Assembly: GCA_033398695.1 (NCBI GenBank)
Contig: CM065805.1
Coordinates: 168,989,787 to 169,053,786 of the forward strand
Length of the DNA: 64,000 bases
Direction of reading: 5' to 3'
From: Orobanche coerulescens
Taxonomy: Eukaryota > Streptophyta > Magnoliopsida > Lamiales > Orobanchaceae
Shown here one piece after another: positions 33,746 to 45,233 of the stretch; the stretch's first letter is position 1, and each line of letters starts with the position of its first letter. The notes below the pieces were generated by a model. That model had not been told where the DNA came from. It was given only the letters and a program-made list of their open reading frames with translations, and ran no database searches. The position numbers were made by a program, and so were the translations under genes.

Positions 33746-34169
33746 CGGGACGCGAATAATATTTAGGAGGATGTTGATGTGGATATCTTGGACCCCGTGA
33801 TTTGTGATCGGATTTGTATTTTGGAAATAATCTTTGGGCTGGTCCCAAAATGGTTTTCGGAAGGTTGAGAATTCTTTAAAACATTTTACAAGTTGTTTAC
33901 CTCGTTTCATTCCTAACTTTCATGGTATGTAGATTATATTGTTAGTCTTGCTTGTGTCTGATTGTGGAGGTCATTCTAGCAAGTACTCTGAGTATATGGT
34001 TTATAGTCCTTTGGGTTGGAAGTCGGATATTCCTAATGAGTGTGAGAGTTATATTCGTTCACTCTGAGCGGGTCTGACGAGACTCCGGGGGGATCCGCGC
34101 ATTGTCGGGTTTGCGAACATTTGGGTTAGCCACTCCGAGCGGGTCTGACGAGGCTTTGGGGAAACGCGT
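33746..34169 (+). repeat. Tekay-B LTR fragment, plus strand
   Basis: Matches 29876 to about 30310 closely (TACGGGACNCGAATAAT, GGAAGGTTGAGAATTC, the tandem unit GAGCGGGTCTGACGAG). It is fused to gag on the left and to a minus-strand Tekay-C LTR on the right, so both junctions are rearrangements. Confidence 0.8.
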
Positions 34170-35377
34170 AATTCCAATACTAGAACACGTAAACAAATGT
34201 AAAGTACTTGCCTTTGAGACATCTTCGAAAAATCGGGAATGAATAACGACTACGAACGATCCGAATGGAAAACGATGGTTCCTAAACGAAGGATTAACAT
34301 AACTCAGTCCTAATGGACAATAATAATCGAATGGAATACGCCCATAACCCCGATTACAAGCTACGACAATATATGTTCAATCGATACGGGCGAGGGTTTA
34401 CGCAAAATCTCCCAGAATCGATAATTCATGGATTAAAATCGATGAAATCGGATTGGGAATCACCCAATAACAACAATTGGTAAGGAATAATACAACATAC
34501 TTTAACAATTCGAGATTAATCAAGCAAAACCCGAAAAAACCCCAAAATTGACAAAGTTAGGGTTCTAAGCCATTTACCTCGGATTTGGACGGTGGAAGAT
34601 GATTACTTAGAAGATGATATGCTCCTACGATCTCACGGTGATGAAGGATGACGAAAATACGGATTGGAAGTGATGGAATCGCCCTCTATGCATCGCCCGA
34701 CGAAGAAAATGAAGAAAGGAAATGAAAAGAATGAGTTCTGACCTCTGCCCGCTGTCTTAAATCATCGGGTTGTTACGGCCGTAATAGGGGCTGCCTTACG
34801 GCCGTAACAAGGCCAACATTACGGCCGTAATGAATGGGGTGTTACGGCCATAACACCCTACTAGACAGCAGTCTAAGAAGCTGCTGTCCGAACTGTCCCG
34901 GACGACTCTGAAACTCGGACCTGCTATTGAACAAAAAATATGGTTACGAAGTATTCTCGATGACGAATCTGAGCATTAAAAGTAAACACAATTCCAATTC
35001 CCCGAAGGTTCGGAATTCAACGATGAAAGTAAATTTCCTTTAAGTTTAAGGAAATTACAAAACGGGCCAAATGCTCGAAAATCATGATACGACGTCGGAT
35101 TGACAAACTGAAACTCACAATACGAACAACTCAACCATACGAACTTATGTAAACAAAGAAGCAATGAAAACGAACGAGTTTAACGAGAATCGAATGTATA
35201 TACGGCAAAACATAACATAGAATGGAATTATGTGAAAACATCTCTGAAACTCGGCCAAATGGAAAAACTACAAGAATTAAGTAGATTCAAAATGTCGAAC
35301 CGGTTAAAACGAGTCGATAAAAATTGACATACACCAAAAATAGAAACTGCTAAAAATAGAAAGGTACGGATATTACA
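34170..35377 (-). repeat. Tekay-C 3' LTR, truncated
   Basis: Matches about 51592-52773 of the 5' LTR with modest divergence; the outer roughly 750 bp are gone. In plus coordinates it ends ACGGATATTACA at 35377. Three perfect CGGCCG palindromes and one decayed copy lie at 34770-34856. Confidence 0.9.
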
Positions 35378-35412
35378 TTCTCCCCCTCTAAAAAGAAGTT
35401 TCATCCCGAAAC
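35378..35412 (-). other. Tekay-C polypurine tract and tail
   Basis: Minus-strand CTTTTTAGAGGGGGAGAA abuts the LTR, preceded by AGTTTCGGGATGAAACTT, the decayed stem seen in its relatives. Confidence 0.8.
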
Positions 35413-36870
35413 TTAAGAATCAAAAAGCTCGGGGTGCCTCGAACACATATCCTCCTCCAACTCCAACGTTGCTTCCTCTACTCCGTGCTTCGACCATTGC
35501 ACTTTAATCAAAGGAATGGTTTTGTGCCTTAATTGTTTGTCTCGATGCTCCAAAATCCTGATGGGCCTCTCCTCAAATGTAATGTCCTTCTCGATCTCCA
35601 TGTCCCCAAAATCAATAACATGGGACAGGTCCGAAACATACTTCCTCAGCTGAGAGACGTGAAATACACTATGCACATGACTCAACGGTGGAGGTCATGC
35701 CAAGCGGTATGCCAATTCGCCAACTCTCTCTAATATCTCGAAAGGTCCAATATACCTCGGGCTGAGCTTCCCCTTTTTCCCAAAACGGAAAACTCCCTTC
35801 GACGGAGACACTCTCAACAAAACATGATCTCCCACCTCAAACTCCAAAGGTCGACGCATAACATCCGCATAAGACTTTTGTCGACTCTGAGCTGCCAACA
35901 TTCTCTTTCTAATCAACTCAACTTTCTCCCTCGTCTCTAACACAAGATCCGGCTCGGTGCCAACTAGATCGGACGGATCATCCCAACATATCGGTGATCG
36001 GCAACGTCGGCCATAAAGCGCCTCATACGGTGCCATCTTAATCGACGCGTGCTAGCTATTAATATACATAAACTCGATCAAGCCAGATGCTCCTCCCAGT
36101 CACTACTCCAGTCTAACGCACACACGCGCAAAAAATCCTCGAACGTCTGAATGGTACGCTCGGATTGTCCGTCGGTCTGAGGGTGGAAAAATGCACTCAA
36201 ACGCAAATGTGTCCCCAATGCCTTATGTACCGCCTGCCAGAAATGCGATACAAACCGACCATCTCTGTCCAAAATAATAGTCTTCGGCGTACCATGAAGT
36301 CTCACTATCTGCGCGATAAAAATACGAGCCAATTTTTCTGGACCCCTAGTATCCTTGATACCCAGAAAATGTGCCGACTTAGTCAGTCATTCTACGATCA
36401 CCCACACCATATTCATTCCGGTCTTCGTCCTCGGCAAATTCGTGATAAAATCCATCGAGATATTTTCCCATTTCCATTCCGTAATGGGGAGTGGTTTCAA
36501 CAATCCGGCTGGCCGCTGATGCTCGATTTTGACTTTTTGAAAAGTCAAACACTTAGTCAAAAACTCAACTACTTCATTCTTCATGTCATTCCACCAGAAA
36601 TTCTTCCTCAAATATTTATACATTTTACTCGAGCTTGGATGGATTGAGTAAGGTGACGCGTGAGCCTCTCGCATAATACCCTGTCTCAATTCCAAGTCGT
36701 TTGGAACACAAAGCAACCTTGGAATCTCAACACACTATCCTCATGTATCATGAATCCCGGGGCTTTCCCCTTCCCTACATTCTCTCGAAGCTGAATAAAC
36801 ATCGGGTCTCCCAACTGTCCCGATTTAATGTGGTCGACTAGAGACGAAGAAATATCAAGAGTACGCAATT
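35413..36870 (-). pseudogene. pol: Tekay-C integrase and chromodomain
   Basis: Minus strand, from about 36710: zinc region EAHASPYSIHPS...CLTFQKVK, in which the last Cys of HHCC is Phe; MDFITNLPRTK with the first Asp; a TGA in VIVE-stop-LTKSAHFLGIKD near 36387; ILDRDGRFVSHFW with the second Asp; FHPQTDGQSERTIQ with the Glu. A shift near 36060 leads to the C-terminal part (ALYGRRCRSPICWDD, RYIGPFEILERVGELAYRLA), then VHSVFHVSQLRKYVSD and the chromodomain (FEERPIRILEH, VQWSKHGVEEATLELEED, HPELF) to the stop at 35413. Non-functional because of the stop and shifts. Confidence 0.9.
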
Positions 36871-38126
36871 GCCCGGAACTCTATGGTAGTACAATCTCAA
36901 CGCTCAACCTCATCAACTCTCACTGGAGTCCTGGCTGGGCTGTAAGTAACTCAAGCACCCGAAGCGATACCGATTTACAGCTTATGGCCTCTGCCACCAC
37001 ATTTGCCTTGCCTGGATGGCAAAGGATCTCGAGATCGTAATCCTTAATCAACTCCAAACATCTCCACTGTCTCATGTTTAGCTCTTTCTGCGTGAAAATG
37101 TACTTCAGGCTCTTGTGATTGGTGAAAATCCGACACGACGAGCCATACAAGTTGTGACGACAGATCTTCAGCGCAAACACAACCGCGGCTAACTTAAGAT
37201 CATGGGTGGGGTAATTTAACTCGTACGGTTTCAACTGACGGGAAGCATAGGCAATTGTCTTCCCGTGCTGCATGAGTACACATCCGAGCCCTTGGCCCGA
37301 AGCATCACTAAAAACTGAGAAACCCTCATTACCACTCGGTAAAGCCAAAACGGGAGCGGTTATCAACTGTTTCTTCAATTCCTCGAAACTCTTCTGTCTC
37401 TTGTCGGTCCACACAAACTTCTCTGACTTCTGTAACAACTGAGTCAGCGGTCGAGCGAGCTTAGAGAACCCCTCGACAAATCTACGATAATACCCGGCCA
37501 AACCCAGAAAACTATGAACCTCCTTCACGTTTTTAGGCGGCGCCCAATCCAACACTGCCTCTATCTTATGTGGGTCCACACGAACACCCTCGACCGAGAT
37601 CACGTAGCCGAGAAACATAACCTCCCACAACCAAAACTCACACTTTGAGAACTTCGCAAAGAGATGCTGAGTTCTAAAGATTCCCAACACGATATGTAAA
37701 TGTCGTGCATGCTCCTCCTCACTCCTCGAGTAAATCAAGATATCATCAATAAAGACAACTACACACTTATCGAGGTATTCGATAAAGACTTTGTTCATAA
37801 GCTGCATGAACACTGCTGGGGCGTTGGTTAGCCCGAAAGGCATAACCACAAACTCGTAGTGGCCGTATCTCATCCGAAAGGCCGTCTTCGAAATGTCGGA
37901 ATCCTTCACTCGGAGCTGATAATACCCCGATCTCAAATCAGTCTTCGAAAATATGGTTGCCCCTTGCAATTGGTCAAAAAAGTCATCAATCCTCGGGAGC
38001 GGATACTTTTTTTTGATAGTCACCTTGTCCAACTCTCGATAGTCGATACACAGACGAAGCGACCCATCCTTCTTCTTTACAAACAGGACCGGTGCGCCCC
38101 AAGGCGAAGCATTTGGTCGAATATAC
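36871..38126 (-). pseudogene. pol: Tekay-C reverse transcriptase (most) and RNase H
   Basis: Open for 370 codons (38032 to 36920) and readable up to the Athila-1 junction. [50 protein letters not shown], catalytic [19 protein letters not shown] (about 37725-37765), [28 protein letters not shown]. RNase [39 protein letters not shown], and at the end [10 protein letters not shown] where relatives read ADALSRK, so the last catalytic Asp is Glu. The N-terminal RT part is at 48672-48960. Confidence 0.93.
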
Positions 38127-39458
38127 TGTTGCGATATTTCCTACACGCAAGTGCACGTCATCGTTTACAAGTAATAAAGTGATAAGTAGAGTATCGTTCC
38201 CACGAGGATTGAATCTCTAACTACCGAAGTTTTCGTATTCCAATTTTATTTGAACAATCGAAGTTTGTTTTTTTTGAGATTAATAACTACAAGAATTAAT
38301 AAAAGACTAAGCAGAAAACGATAGCTTGAATAAAAGGAATCAAATGATAAATAAGTCTAGGGTTCTGAATCCACCATAGTTTATCCGAATTTACTCTCGA
38401 TTATCCGTAATAAATAATTTTCCCAATTTACTGAAGGCGGAGATTGCTAATATATTCTACCGCCTCTCCCGAGGTCAATAGATTTATCTAACGGCGACTA
38501 ACGCACTCTATCCCTAGGTGAATTATCTCGTCGATAGGCAAAAAGCATGAAATCTCCTAAAGGCCACGTAGTTCCTATGAGTATATTCCTATCTCACAGA
38601 ATAAAACGGTCCTCACCAATAGTTCCTCACCAAATCTCCTCTCCCGATTCGAAGTGAATGATTAAATCAATACAACTATTGGCCAGATAATTGCAAGCAT
38701 TAAACATAATTGGGAAAACTCAATAAAAAGGTAATAAATTGGATAATCTAAATCAATTCGTCAAAACAAAGGTTTCATCAAAACCCTAGATTAGGGCTTT
38801 AGCCTGACATACTAAAAACTGAAAATACAGAATAAATAAACGAAAGCATAAAATTCAAACGCAGATGAAGCTCGGATTCCTCCGTTCTTCATCTCCCGCC
38901 TTCTGCCCTTGAATTCTTCTGCTTTCCTCCTCTTCTCTGTCTCCAAGCTTAAGCTCTCCTAGGTTTAGATTCAATGATTCCAAGATAATTAAATTAGGGT
39001 CTTAAACCCTATTTATAGCTCAGCACCTCCACAAATCGCGTCCGTATTAGTCGGTCGAAAACTGGCTTCGAAACAGCTCAAAAATCCGCGCGGGCACACA
39101 CCAACCGCCAAGTGTGCCGCGGCTCACTAGACCTGTGCCGCGGCACATCGCCAAAAGCTGAATGCCTGGGCGTAAATAAATTCTTCTGTGCCGCGGCTCA
39201 CCTGTGCTGTGCCGCGGCACAGAGTACAGCCTACTCTGCCCTTCGGCTGGTGTCTTCCTGTGCCGCGGCTCAGATTCCTTGTGCCGCGGCTCAGAGTCCA
39301 GTTTTGCCGTCTTCGCCCGTTTTGCCTCGTTTTAGCTTCCGGACTTCAATTTCCTGTCAATCATACAAAATTAAGGCATTAAAAGCTCATTTAGATGATT
39401 TCACTCACCAAAACACTACAAAATAAAGATGAATAAGCGTATAAAAATACGCCTAACA
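38127..39458 (-). repeat. Athila-1 3' LTR (1,332 bp)
   Basis: Nearly the same as 47355-48666 except for a dense set of small differences between about 38595 and 39240, mostly at CAG, CTG or CCG trinucleotides. Contains AAACCCTAGATTAGGGC near 38780 (a telobox-like word, not telomere) and the promoter listed next. No gene. Confidence 0.95.
39009..39293 (-). promoter_or_regulatory. CCGCGG palindromes and TATA box of the Athila-1 LTR
   Basis: Six GTGCCGCGGCTCA or GTGCCGCGGCACA words lie between 39112 and 39293; on the minus strand they precede the TATA box GCTATAAATAGGG (39009-39019) by about 90 bp. The 5' LTR has the same at 48228-48495, with two cores shortened to CCGCG. Confidence 0.7.
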
Positions 39459-39476
39459 AATACCCCCAAACTTAAG
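39459..39476 (-). other. Athila-1 polypurine tract
   Basis: Minus-strand CTTAAGTTTGGGGGTATT abuts the 3' LTR. GAGGACAAGCAAAGG just upstream is a word commonly seen before this tract in Athila elements. A second, similar tract (CCTAAGTTTGGGGGGGGAT on the minus strand) is at about 40654-40672. Confidence 0.88.
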
Positions 39477-41909
39477 CCTTTGCTTGTCCTCAAGCAAAAA
39501 GAATTAAAGTCAATAAAAGAATGTCGTGAATCATCGTGCAACTCATAGTGTTCAACCTAATCAATACTATCCTGCCACTCTCTCTAAATAATACGAGTGT
39601 CATAAAAGCGAGTTGCACTCAGAATAATGATTCCGCAAAGTAATCAAGTTCAGTCCTAATCATTCGTTCATGAAGAAAACTCAACTCAAAGATTAACAAA
39701 ACATGAGTCAAATCGACCGTCAATATAAAAGGCTAACATAAACAAGCTAGTTCGTCGCGTTCCACAGTCTAAAAGCACTATTTTCACGAGTCTCATAACA
39801 ATAAACCTCGGACAGTATCCCCTTATATATGTGCTCAAAAATTTGATTCGAGTCGACCACTAGGTTAGGATCTCGGGATGTTTCATCGGGATAATCCTAG
39901 GGTGGAACTTCCATTCTCATGTATTCGGAAACCGTTTGACGTAAAAGACACTCATGGGGCACATGGATGCTTCTAGTTACTAAGTTCCCGTTTACAGCGG
40001 AGAAACAACTCGAATACATAAATTTCGCATGTCCGAATCAAGGTTGCCGTTTTACGCGAGAGTAAACAGCGGGTCACGCGAATACCCCCGGTTACAAGGC
40101 TTCCTATCATTGGCACATGTGAAATCACTAAATCACTAGTCTAATCGGGGTCGTCGTTTTACGCGAGAGTAAACAACGGGTCACGCGAATACCCCCGGTT
40201 ACTAGACTTCCCTTCATAGAACACTTTATCTCGACTTTTGGGAAAAACTGCCCGACTCTAAACTCCATCTAAGTGCCAACACGACTGAAGAAACAGTACG
40301 ACTCACTATCCGGGAAAATGTAGCCAAACGTATTGATGGGGATTTTAAACAAGTATGTATCGTCTCTTATCTGCCAAGACCTCTACAATCACGAAAAATT
40401 TCGACCTAATCAATACTAAGCGTAATGAAATAATCGACTACAAGTCGACTAGAACTCGCCTGCTTTCTTCGTAGAGAAAGACAAAGGTCGTAACATCAGT
40501 ATCACACAAATAGAAGCACAAAAATTCACGAATAAGGAAAACTACGGCAAGCAAGGCTATCTAAAAAAAATTACGCAAAGAAACGAAAAGTGCAACAAAA
40601 TATAATGTACAGCAAGAAAATAGAGTACAGCAATGAATGTAGACTGAATGTGTATCCCCCCCAAACTTAGGACGTACATTGACCTCAATGGACAAAAAAG
40701 TGAAATGCAAGAAAAGTAAAAGGTCAAGTACTCCCCTCCAGTCTGCTCAGGAGCTGGTGCCGGCATCGTCCGGTGAGCTTGCATGCTTCTTGACTACATC
40801 ATGCGGAATGTGAATAACCGAGCTTGCATCATCAAAAAGGAAGTTAAGTACGAGCTCTCAAGTTGAACATGATGTAGAGGTTGGGGATAATGTGACAACA
40901 TGATTCATTGCATATAAGTTTGAAAATGCCTAGCTTACCCATTTTTCATTGCTGCAATTTATCAAACACCTTGTGTGCACAAGTTAAAATGAAGAACAAG
41001 AATTTTTATGGTTAATTCCAAATCCCAAAAATAATAAATACGATTATAACCTTAATTACAAAACCATCATCAACAATTCGTTCATAAACATCAATTCCAT
41101 CACAATAACAAATTCCCCATATTCCAACTCCATTTTAGAAACAATAATGAAGAACAACTAACAGTATAAAACTCCAAATCTTTTCACATCAATAATCACT
41201 TATGATTTAGAAATCAAAAATTACCTGGAGAATTTGAGAAGGAGACTAATAGAATGGAACCAACTAACCTCATCGTGTGCAGGAAGGAAGGAAGAGAGGG
41301 AAGAAGTATCCTATGCAGGCCGATCGACTGAATGAGCCTTACCTGGCTGTTCTTATTTTGCGACAGGGGCCGCGGCACAATATAAGTGAGTCGCGGCCCA
41401 AAGTACAGTCGGACTGGGACGTTTTGATATGTCGTCGGGTGCCGCGGCTCATATTATGTGTGCCGCGGCTCAGTGTGTTCGTGTGCCTCGGCTCAGCTTT
41501 AGTGTGCCGCGGCACAAAGTACAGGCTCCCTGGGCGTTTCTTGATCATTTAGTGTGCCACGGCTCAGTTATCGGGTGCCGCGGCTCAGAGACCTGGTGTG
41601 CCGCGGCTCAGTAATATCATGCTGCGGCACAGGGTACAGTTTGATCGGCCCTTTTTCATCAGCTGATGTGTGCCGCGGCTCACTTGGACTGTGCCGCGGC
41701 CCATCATTGAATTCCTCCCCTTTGCTGATTCCTGCACAGAATTTTAACATGAAAACATCAAGACGAGAGGGAAGGATGGATCAAAGAAGAAAGAAGACAA
41801 AGAGAGACTCAAAAAAATGCAAGCAAACAACAAAGAATCTACAACTAATACTCGGGTTGCCTCCCGAGGAGCGCTAAGTTTATAGTCTTCAGCCGGACTT
41901 TTCTCGCAT
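39477..41909 (-). other. Athila-1 non-coding region between pol and 3' LTR, with direct repeats and CCGCGG cluster
   Basis: No open frame of plausible size or recognisable protein is present where related elements can carry an env-like ORF. Two 50-bp direct repeats (TTTTACGCGAGAGTAAACANCGGGT with following bases) are at 40046-40095 and 40153-40202. Near 40654-40672 lies a second PPT-like tract. At 41369-41705 eight CCGCGG-centred words and several decayed ones repeat the LTR motif. Small ORFs through that array are by-products of the repeats. Confidence 0.7.
41369..41705 (-). promoter_or_regulatory. Internal CCGCGG palindrome cluster of Athila-1
   Basis: Eight perfect cores in TGCCGCGGCTCA/CACA words and about four decayed copies (GCCTCGGC, GCCACGGC, GCTGCGGC, GTCGCGGC) in 340 bp, about 200 bp after the pol stop in the direction of transcription. 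I see no convincing TATA box after it. Possible second promoter or enhancer; alternatively a duplicated LTR piece. Confidence 0.5.
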
Positions 41910-44900
41910 TCATCCGGCTGTGGATAAGGTGACGCTCGTTTTTTGCGTGTCGATTGGATTTCCCAAGTATGCCTTCAACCGTTGTCCATTAACTTTGAAT
42001 TGTCGGCCATCTCTTTGAACTTCTACTGCACCATGTGGAAACACTTGAACTACGGTGAACGGTCCCGACCATCGTGAACGCAATTTCCCGGGAAATAACT
42101 TTAAGCGCGAGTTGAATAGCAACACCTCTTGACCCGGGACAAATTCTCTCTGCGTGATGTGCTTATCATGCCAAATTTTTGTCCGCTCCTTATAAAGTTT
42201 TGCATTTTCGTATGAGTTGTGGCGAATTTCTTCCAACTCGTTCAGCTGCAAACAACGCTTTTCCCCCGCGGATTTTAGATCAAAGTTTAGTTTCTTTATC
42301 GCCCAATAAGCACGGTGTTCCATCTCTACGGGTAGATGACAACCTTTTCCATAGACCAATCTGTAGGGCGACATTCCGATAGGTGTTTTATACGCAGTCC
42401 GGTACGCCCAAAGTGCATCATCGAGTTTAATTGCCCAATCTTTTCGAGACGAGCTGACCGTCTTTTCTAGAATCCACTTCAGCTCTCGATTTGATATCTC
42501 GACTTGACCACTCGTTTGCGGATGGTATGCTGTGGCAACACGATGAGTGACTCCGTATTTTCTCAAAACCGCATCAAGAAATTTGTTGTCGAAGTGTGAC
42601 CCACCATCACTTATAATAGCACGTGGAGTCCCAAAGCGTGAGAAGATATGTTGTTTAATAAACTTGATTACGACATTGGACCCATTCGTAGGTAGTGCCA
42701 CCGCTTCAACCCATTTGGAGACATAATCCACGGCCACCAAAATGTAGAGATTCTTGTTTGATGGGGGAAATGGACCCATGAAGTCGATCCCCCATACATC
42801 AAATAATTCGACTTCAAGTATGGTGTTCAGCGGCATTTCGTGTCGTCTTGAGATGTTTCCTGTCCGTTGACACCGATCACATGTAGACACAAAGGAGTGA
42901 GCATCTTTGAATAAGGACGGCCAATAAAATCCCGACTGTAAGACCTTCGCTGCTGTTCTATTTCCACTAAAGTGTCCACCGTAGGGCGATGCATGGCAAT
43001 GGTTCAGCACACTGTGGATTTCCTCATCCGGAATGCATCTACGGATAATTTGATCGGGGCATCGCTTGAAGAGAAAAGGATCGTCCCACAAATAGTACTT
43101 AGCGTCCGAGATTAGCTTCTTCTTTTGATGACGTGAGAGGTCGTTCGGAATTGTTTTACTTGCTAAGTAGTTCACTAGATCAGCATACCAAGGTGCATGT
43201 GTTGAATCCAACTTGTAGAGCTGCTCGTCGGGAAAGGTTTCTATAATTTGTGGCTGACTTTCTTCCTTCTCGAGGGAACCCTCTAACCGTGAAAGGTGAT
43301 CGGCTATTACATTTTCTGTCCCTTTCTTGTCCCGAATCTCCAAGTTGAATTCTTGAAGGAGTAGCACCCACCGAATCAACCTTGGTTTGGCATCCTTATT
43401 CTCCAAAAGGTATTTTATCGCCGAATGATCGGTCCACACTATAACCTTCGTTCCTAGTAGATAAGCCCGAAATTTATCAAATGCAAATATCACCGCCAAC
43501 AATTCCTTCTCCGTTGTGGCATAATTTCTTTGGGCGTCATCGAGCGTTCGGCTCGCATAGTATAAGACATGAAACACCTTCCCTCGTCTCTGCCCCAAAA
43601 CAGCCCCAATGGCAAAGTCGCTAGCATCGCACATTAGTTCGAACGGAAGGTCCCAATCCGGAGCGACTATCACCGGTGCCGTGCTTAGAGCTTCCTTCAG
43701 CAACTCGAAACTTTCTTTACAAGACTCGTCGAAAATAAATGGGACATCTTTCATGAGAAAATTGCACAGCGGCTTCGTGATCTTTGAAAAATCCTTAATA
43801 AATCGGCGATAGAAACCGGCATGTCCCAGAAAACTCCTAATCCCCTTTACCGAAGTGGGTGGAGGCATCTTCTCAATGGTCTCAATTTTCGCTCGGTCGA
43901 CTTCAATTCCATGCGAGGATATTCGATGGCCAAGCACAATGCCCTCCTGCACCATAAAATGACACTTCTCCCAATTCAAGACTAAATTGGTCTCTTCACA
44001 TCTTCGCAAGACCTTCTGCAAATTTTCCAAACAAATGTCAAAAGAATTTCCAAAAACAGAAAAATCATCCATGAAAATCTCAATACACTGCTCTACCATG
44101 TCAGAAAAAATAGCCATCATACACCGTTGAAAAGTCGCCGGCGCATTACACAATCCAAACGGCATGCGCCTATAAGCGAAAATGCCGTAAGGACATGTAA
44201 ACGTCGTTTTCTCTTGGTCTTCGGGGGCTATGTAAATCTGATTATACCCCGAATAACCATCGAGAAAGCAATAGAAATCATGTCCGGCTAATCTATCTAA
44301 CATCTGATCAATAAAAGGCAAGGGAAAATGATCTTTTCTAGTGGCCTTATTTAGTTTCCTATAATCTATGCACATACGCCACCCCGTAACAATCCTGGTG
44401 GGAATTAATTCATTATTATCATTTTGAACAACTGTTATCCCACCCTTTTTCGACACAACTTGAACCGGACTTACCCACTTACTATCAGAAATTGGAAAGA
44501 TCATACTGCCGAGGAGTTTTAAAACCTCGACTTTTACCACCTCCTTCATGTTAGGATTCAACCGACGTTGATGCTCCACGGATGGTTTGTAGTCTTCCTC
44601 CATCAAAATCTTGTGCATGCAAATCGATGGGCTGATCCCCTTGATATCCGCAATAGACCATCCAAGAGCAGATTTGTACTCCCTCAAAACTCTTAATAAT
44701 TTTGCCTCTTGATCTCCTGCTAAAGTGGCCGAGAGAATAACTGGAAGGGAGTTGTCGGGCCCCAGGAATGCATATTTCAAATGAGGTGGCAGCTTTTTGA
44801 GTTCCAATTTTGGAGGTTTTTCAATCGATGGGGTCGGTCGAGTTAGTGAACTTCCTAGCTCCTCGAATGGTTTACGAATAAAAATTGGCGGAGAAGCATC

Positions 44901-45230
44901 CATGTGTCGTACGTAGGCGACATGCTCTCCATTTGGTTCGGAAACAGCCCCAATCAAAACGGACTCCAATGGGTCGGGTGGATAATTTTCTCGAAAAGTT
45001 CTACTCACGTACGAATCAATGACGTCAACTTGGAAGCAATTTTCAGGGTCACTTGGATATTTTACGGATCCAAAAATATTGAATGTTACTTGTTCCTCTT
45101 GAACACGCAAAGTCAGCTTTCCCTTTTCCACATCAATCAACGTTCGGCCTGTTGCCAAAAATGGTCTTCCCAAAATAATTGGGATATCTTGGTCTTCTTC
45201 CATATCAAGTACGATGAAATCATCCGGAAA
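41910..45230 (-). CDS. pol: Athila-1 pol: RT, RNase H, integrase (open after one TGA)
   Basis: Open for 1,097 codons from the Met at 45203 and in frame with gag, from which it is parted only by TGA at 45231-45233. Start: [21 protein letters not shown], the end of protease. [35 protein letters not shown] stretch, [12 protein letters not shown], catalytic FMDDFSVFG near 44070. RNase [49 protein letters not shown]. Integrase: [17 protein letters not shown]...CDRCQR zinc region (about 42870-43010), [41 protein letters not shown] giving DDE. The C-terminal part ends [17 protein letters not shown]. No chromodomain, as expected for Athila. All catalytic residues I can place are present. Confidence 0.95.
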   Translation of the reverse strand, partial: FPDDFIVLDMEEDQDIPIILGRPFLATGRTLIDVEKGKLTLRVQEEQVTFNIFGSVKYPSDPENCFQVDVIDSYVSRTFRENYPPDPLESVLIGAVSEPNGEHVAYVRHMDASPPIFIRKPFEELGSSLTRPTPSIEKPPKLELKKLPPHLKYAFLGPDNSLPVILSATLAGDQEAKLLRVLREYKSALGWSIADIKGISPSICMHKILMEEDYKPSVEHQRRLNPNMKEVVKVEVLKLLGSMIFPISDSKWVSPVQVVSKKGGITVVQNDNNELIPTRIVTGWRMCIDYRKLNKATRKDHFPLPFIDQMLDRLAGHDFYCFLDGYSGYNQIYIAPEDQEKTTFTCPYGIFAYRRMPFGLCNAPATFQRCMMAIFSDMVEQCIEIFMDDFSVFGNSFDICLENLQKVLRRCEETNLVLNWEKCHFMVQEGIVLGHRISSHGIEVDRAKIETIEKMPPPTSVKGIRSFLGHAGFYRRFIKDFSKITKPLCNFLMKDVPFIFDESCKESFELLKEALSTAPVIVAPDWDLPFELMCDASDFAIGAVLGQRRGKVFHVLYYASRTLDDAQRNYATTEKELLAVIFAFDKFRAYLLGTKVIVWTDHSAIKYLLENKDAKPRLIRWVLLLQEFNLEIRDKKGTENVIADHLSRLEGSLEKEESQPQIIETFPDEQLYKLDSTHAPWYADLVNYLASKTIPNDLSRHQKKKLISDAKYYLWDDPFLFKRCPDQIIRRCIPDEEIHSVLNHCHASPYGGHFSGNRTAAKVLQSGFYWPSLFKDAHSFVSTCDRCQRTGNISRRHEMPLNTILEVELFDVWGIDFMGPFPPSNKNLYILVAVDYVSKWVEAVALPTNGSNVVIKFIKQHIFSRFGTPRAIISDGGSHFDNKFLDAVLRKYGVTHRVATAYHPQTSGQVEISNRELKWILEKTVSSSRKDWAIKLDDALWAYRTAYKTPIGMSPYRLVYGKGCHLPVEMEHRAYWAIKKLNFDLKSAGEKRCLQLNELEEIRHNSYENAKLYKERTKIWHDKHITQREFVPGQEVLLFNSRLKLFPGKLRSRWSGPFTVVQVFPHGAVEVQRDGRQFKVNGQRLKAYLGNPIDTQKTSVTLSTAG

Positions 45231-45233
45231 GAT

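Noticed and set aside
38780..38800. Telomere-like AAACCCTAG...TTAGGG words
   Set aside because: Single copies within the Athila-1 LTR (and at 48006), not tandem telomere repeats.
39112..39426. Cysteine/alanine-rich ORF through the Athila-1 LTR, and similar ones at 41277-41877
   Set aside because: The frame is produced by the repeated GTGCCGCGGCTCA words; no known domain, and the stretch is promoter sequence.
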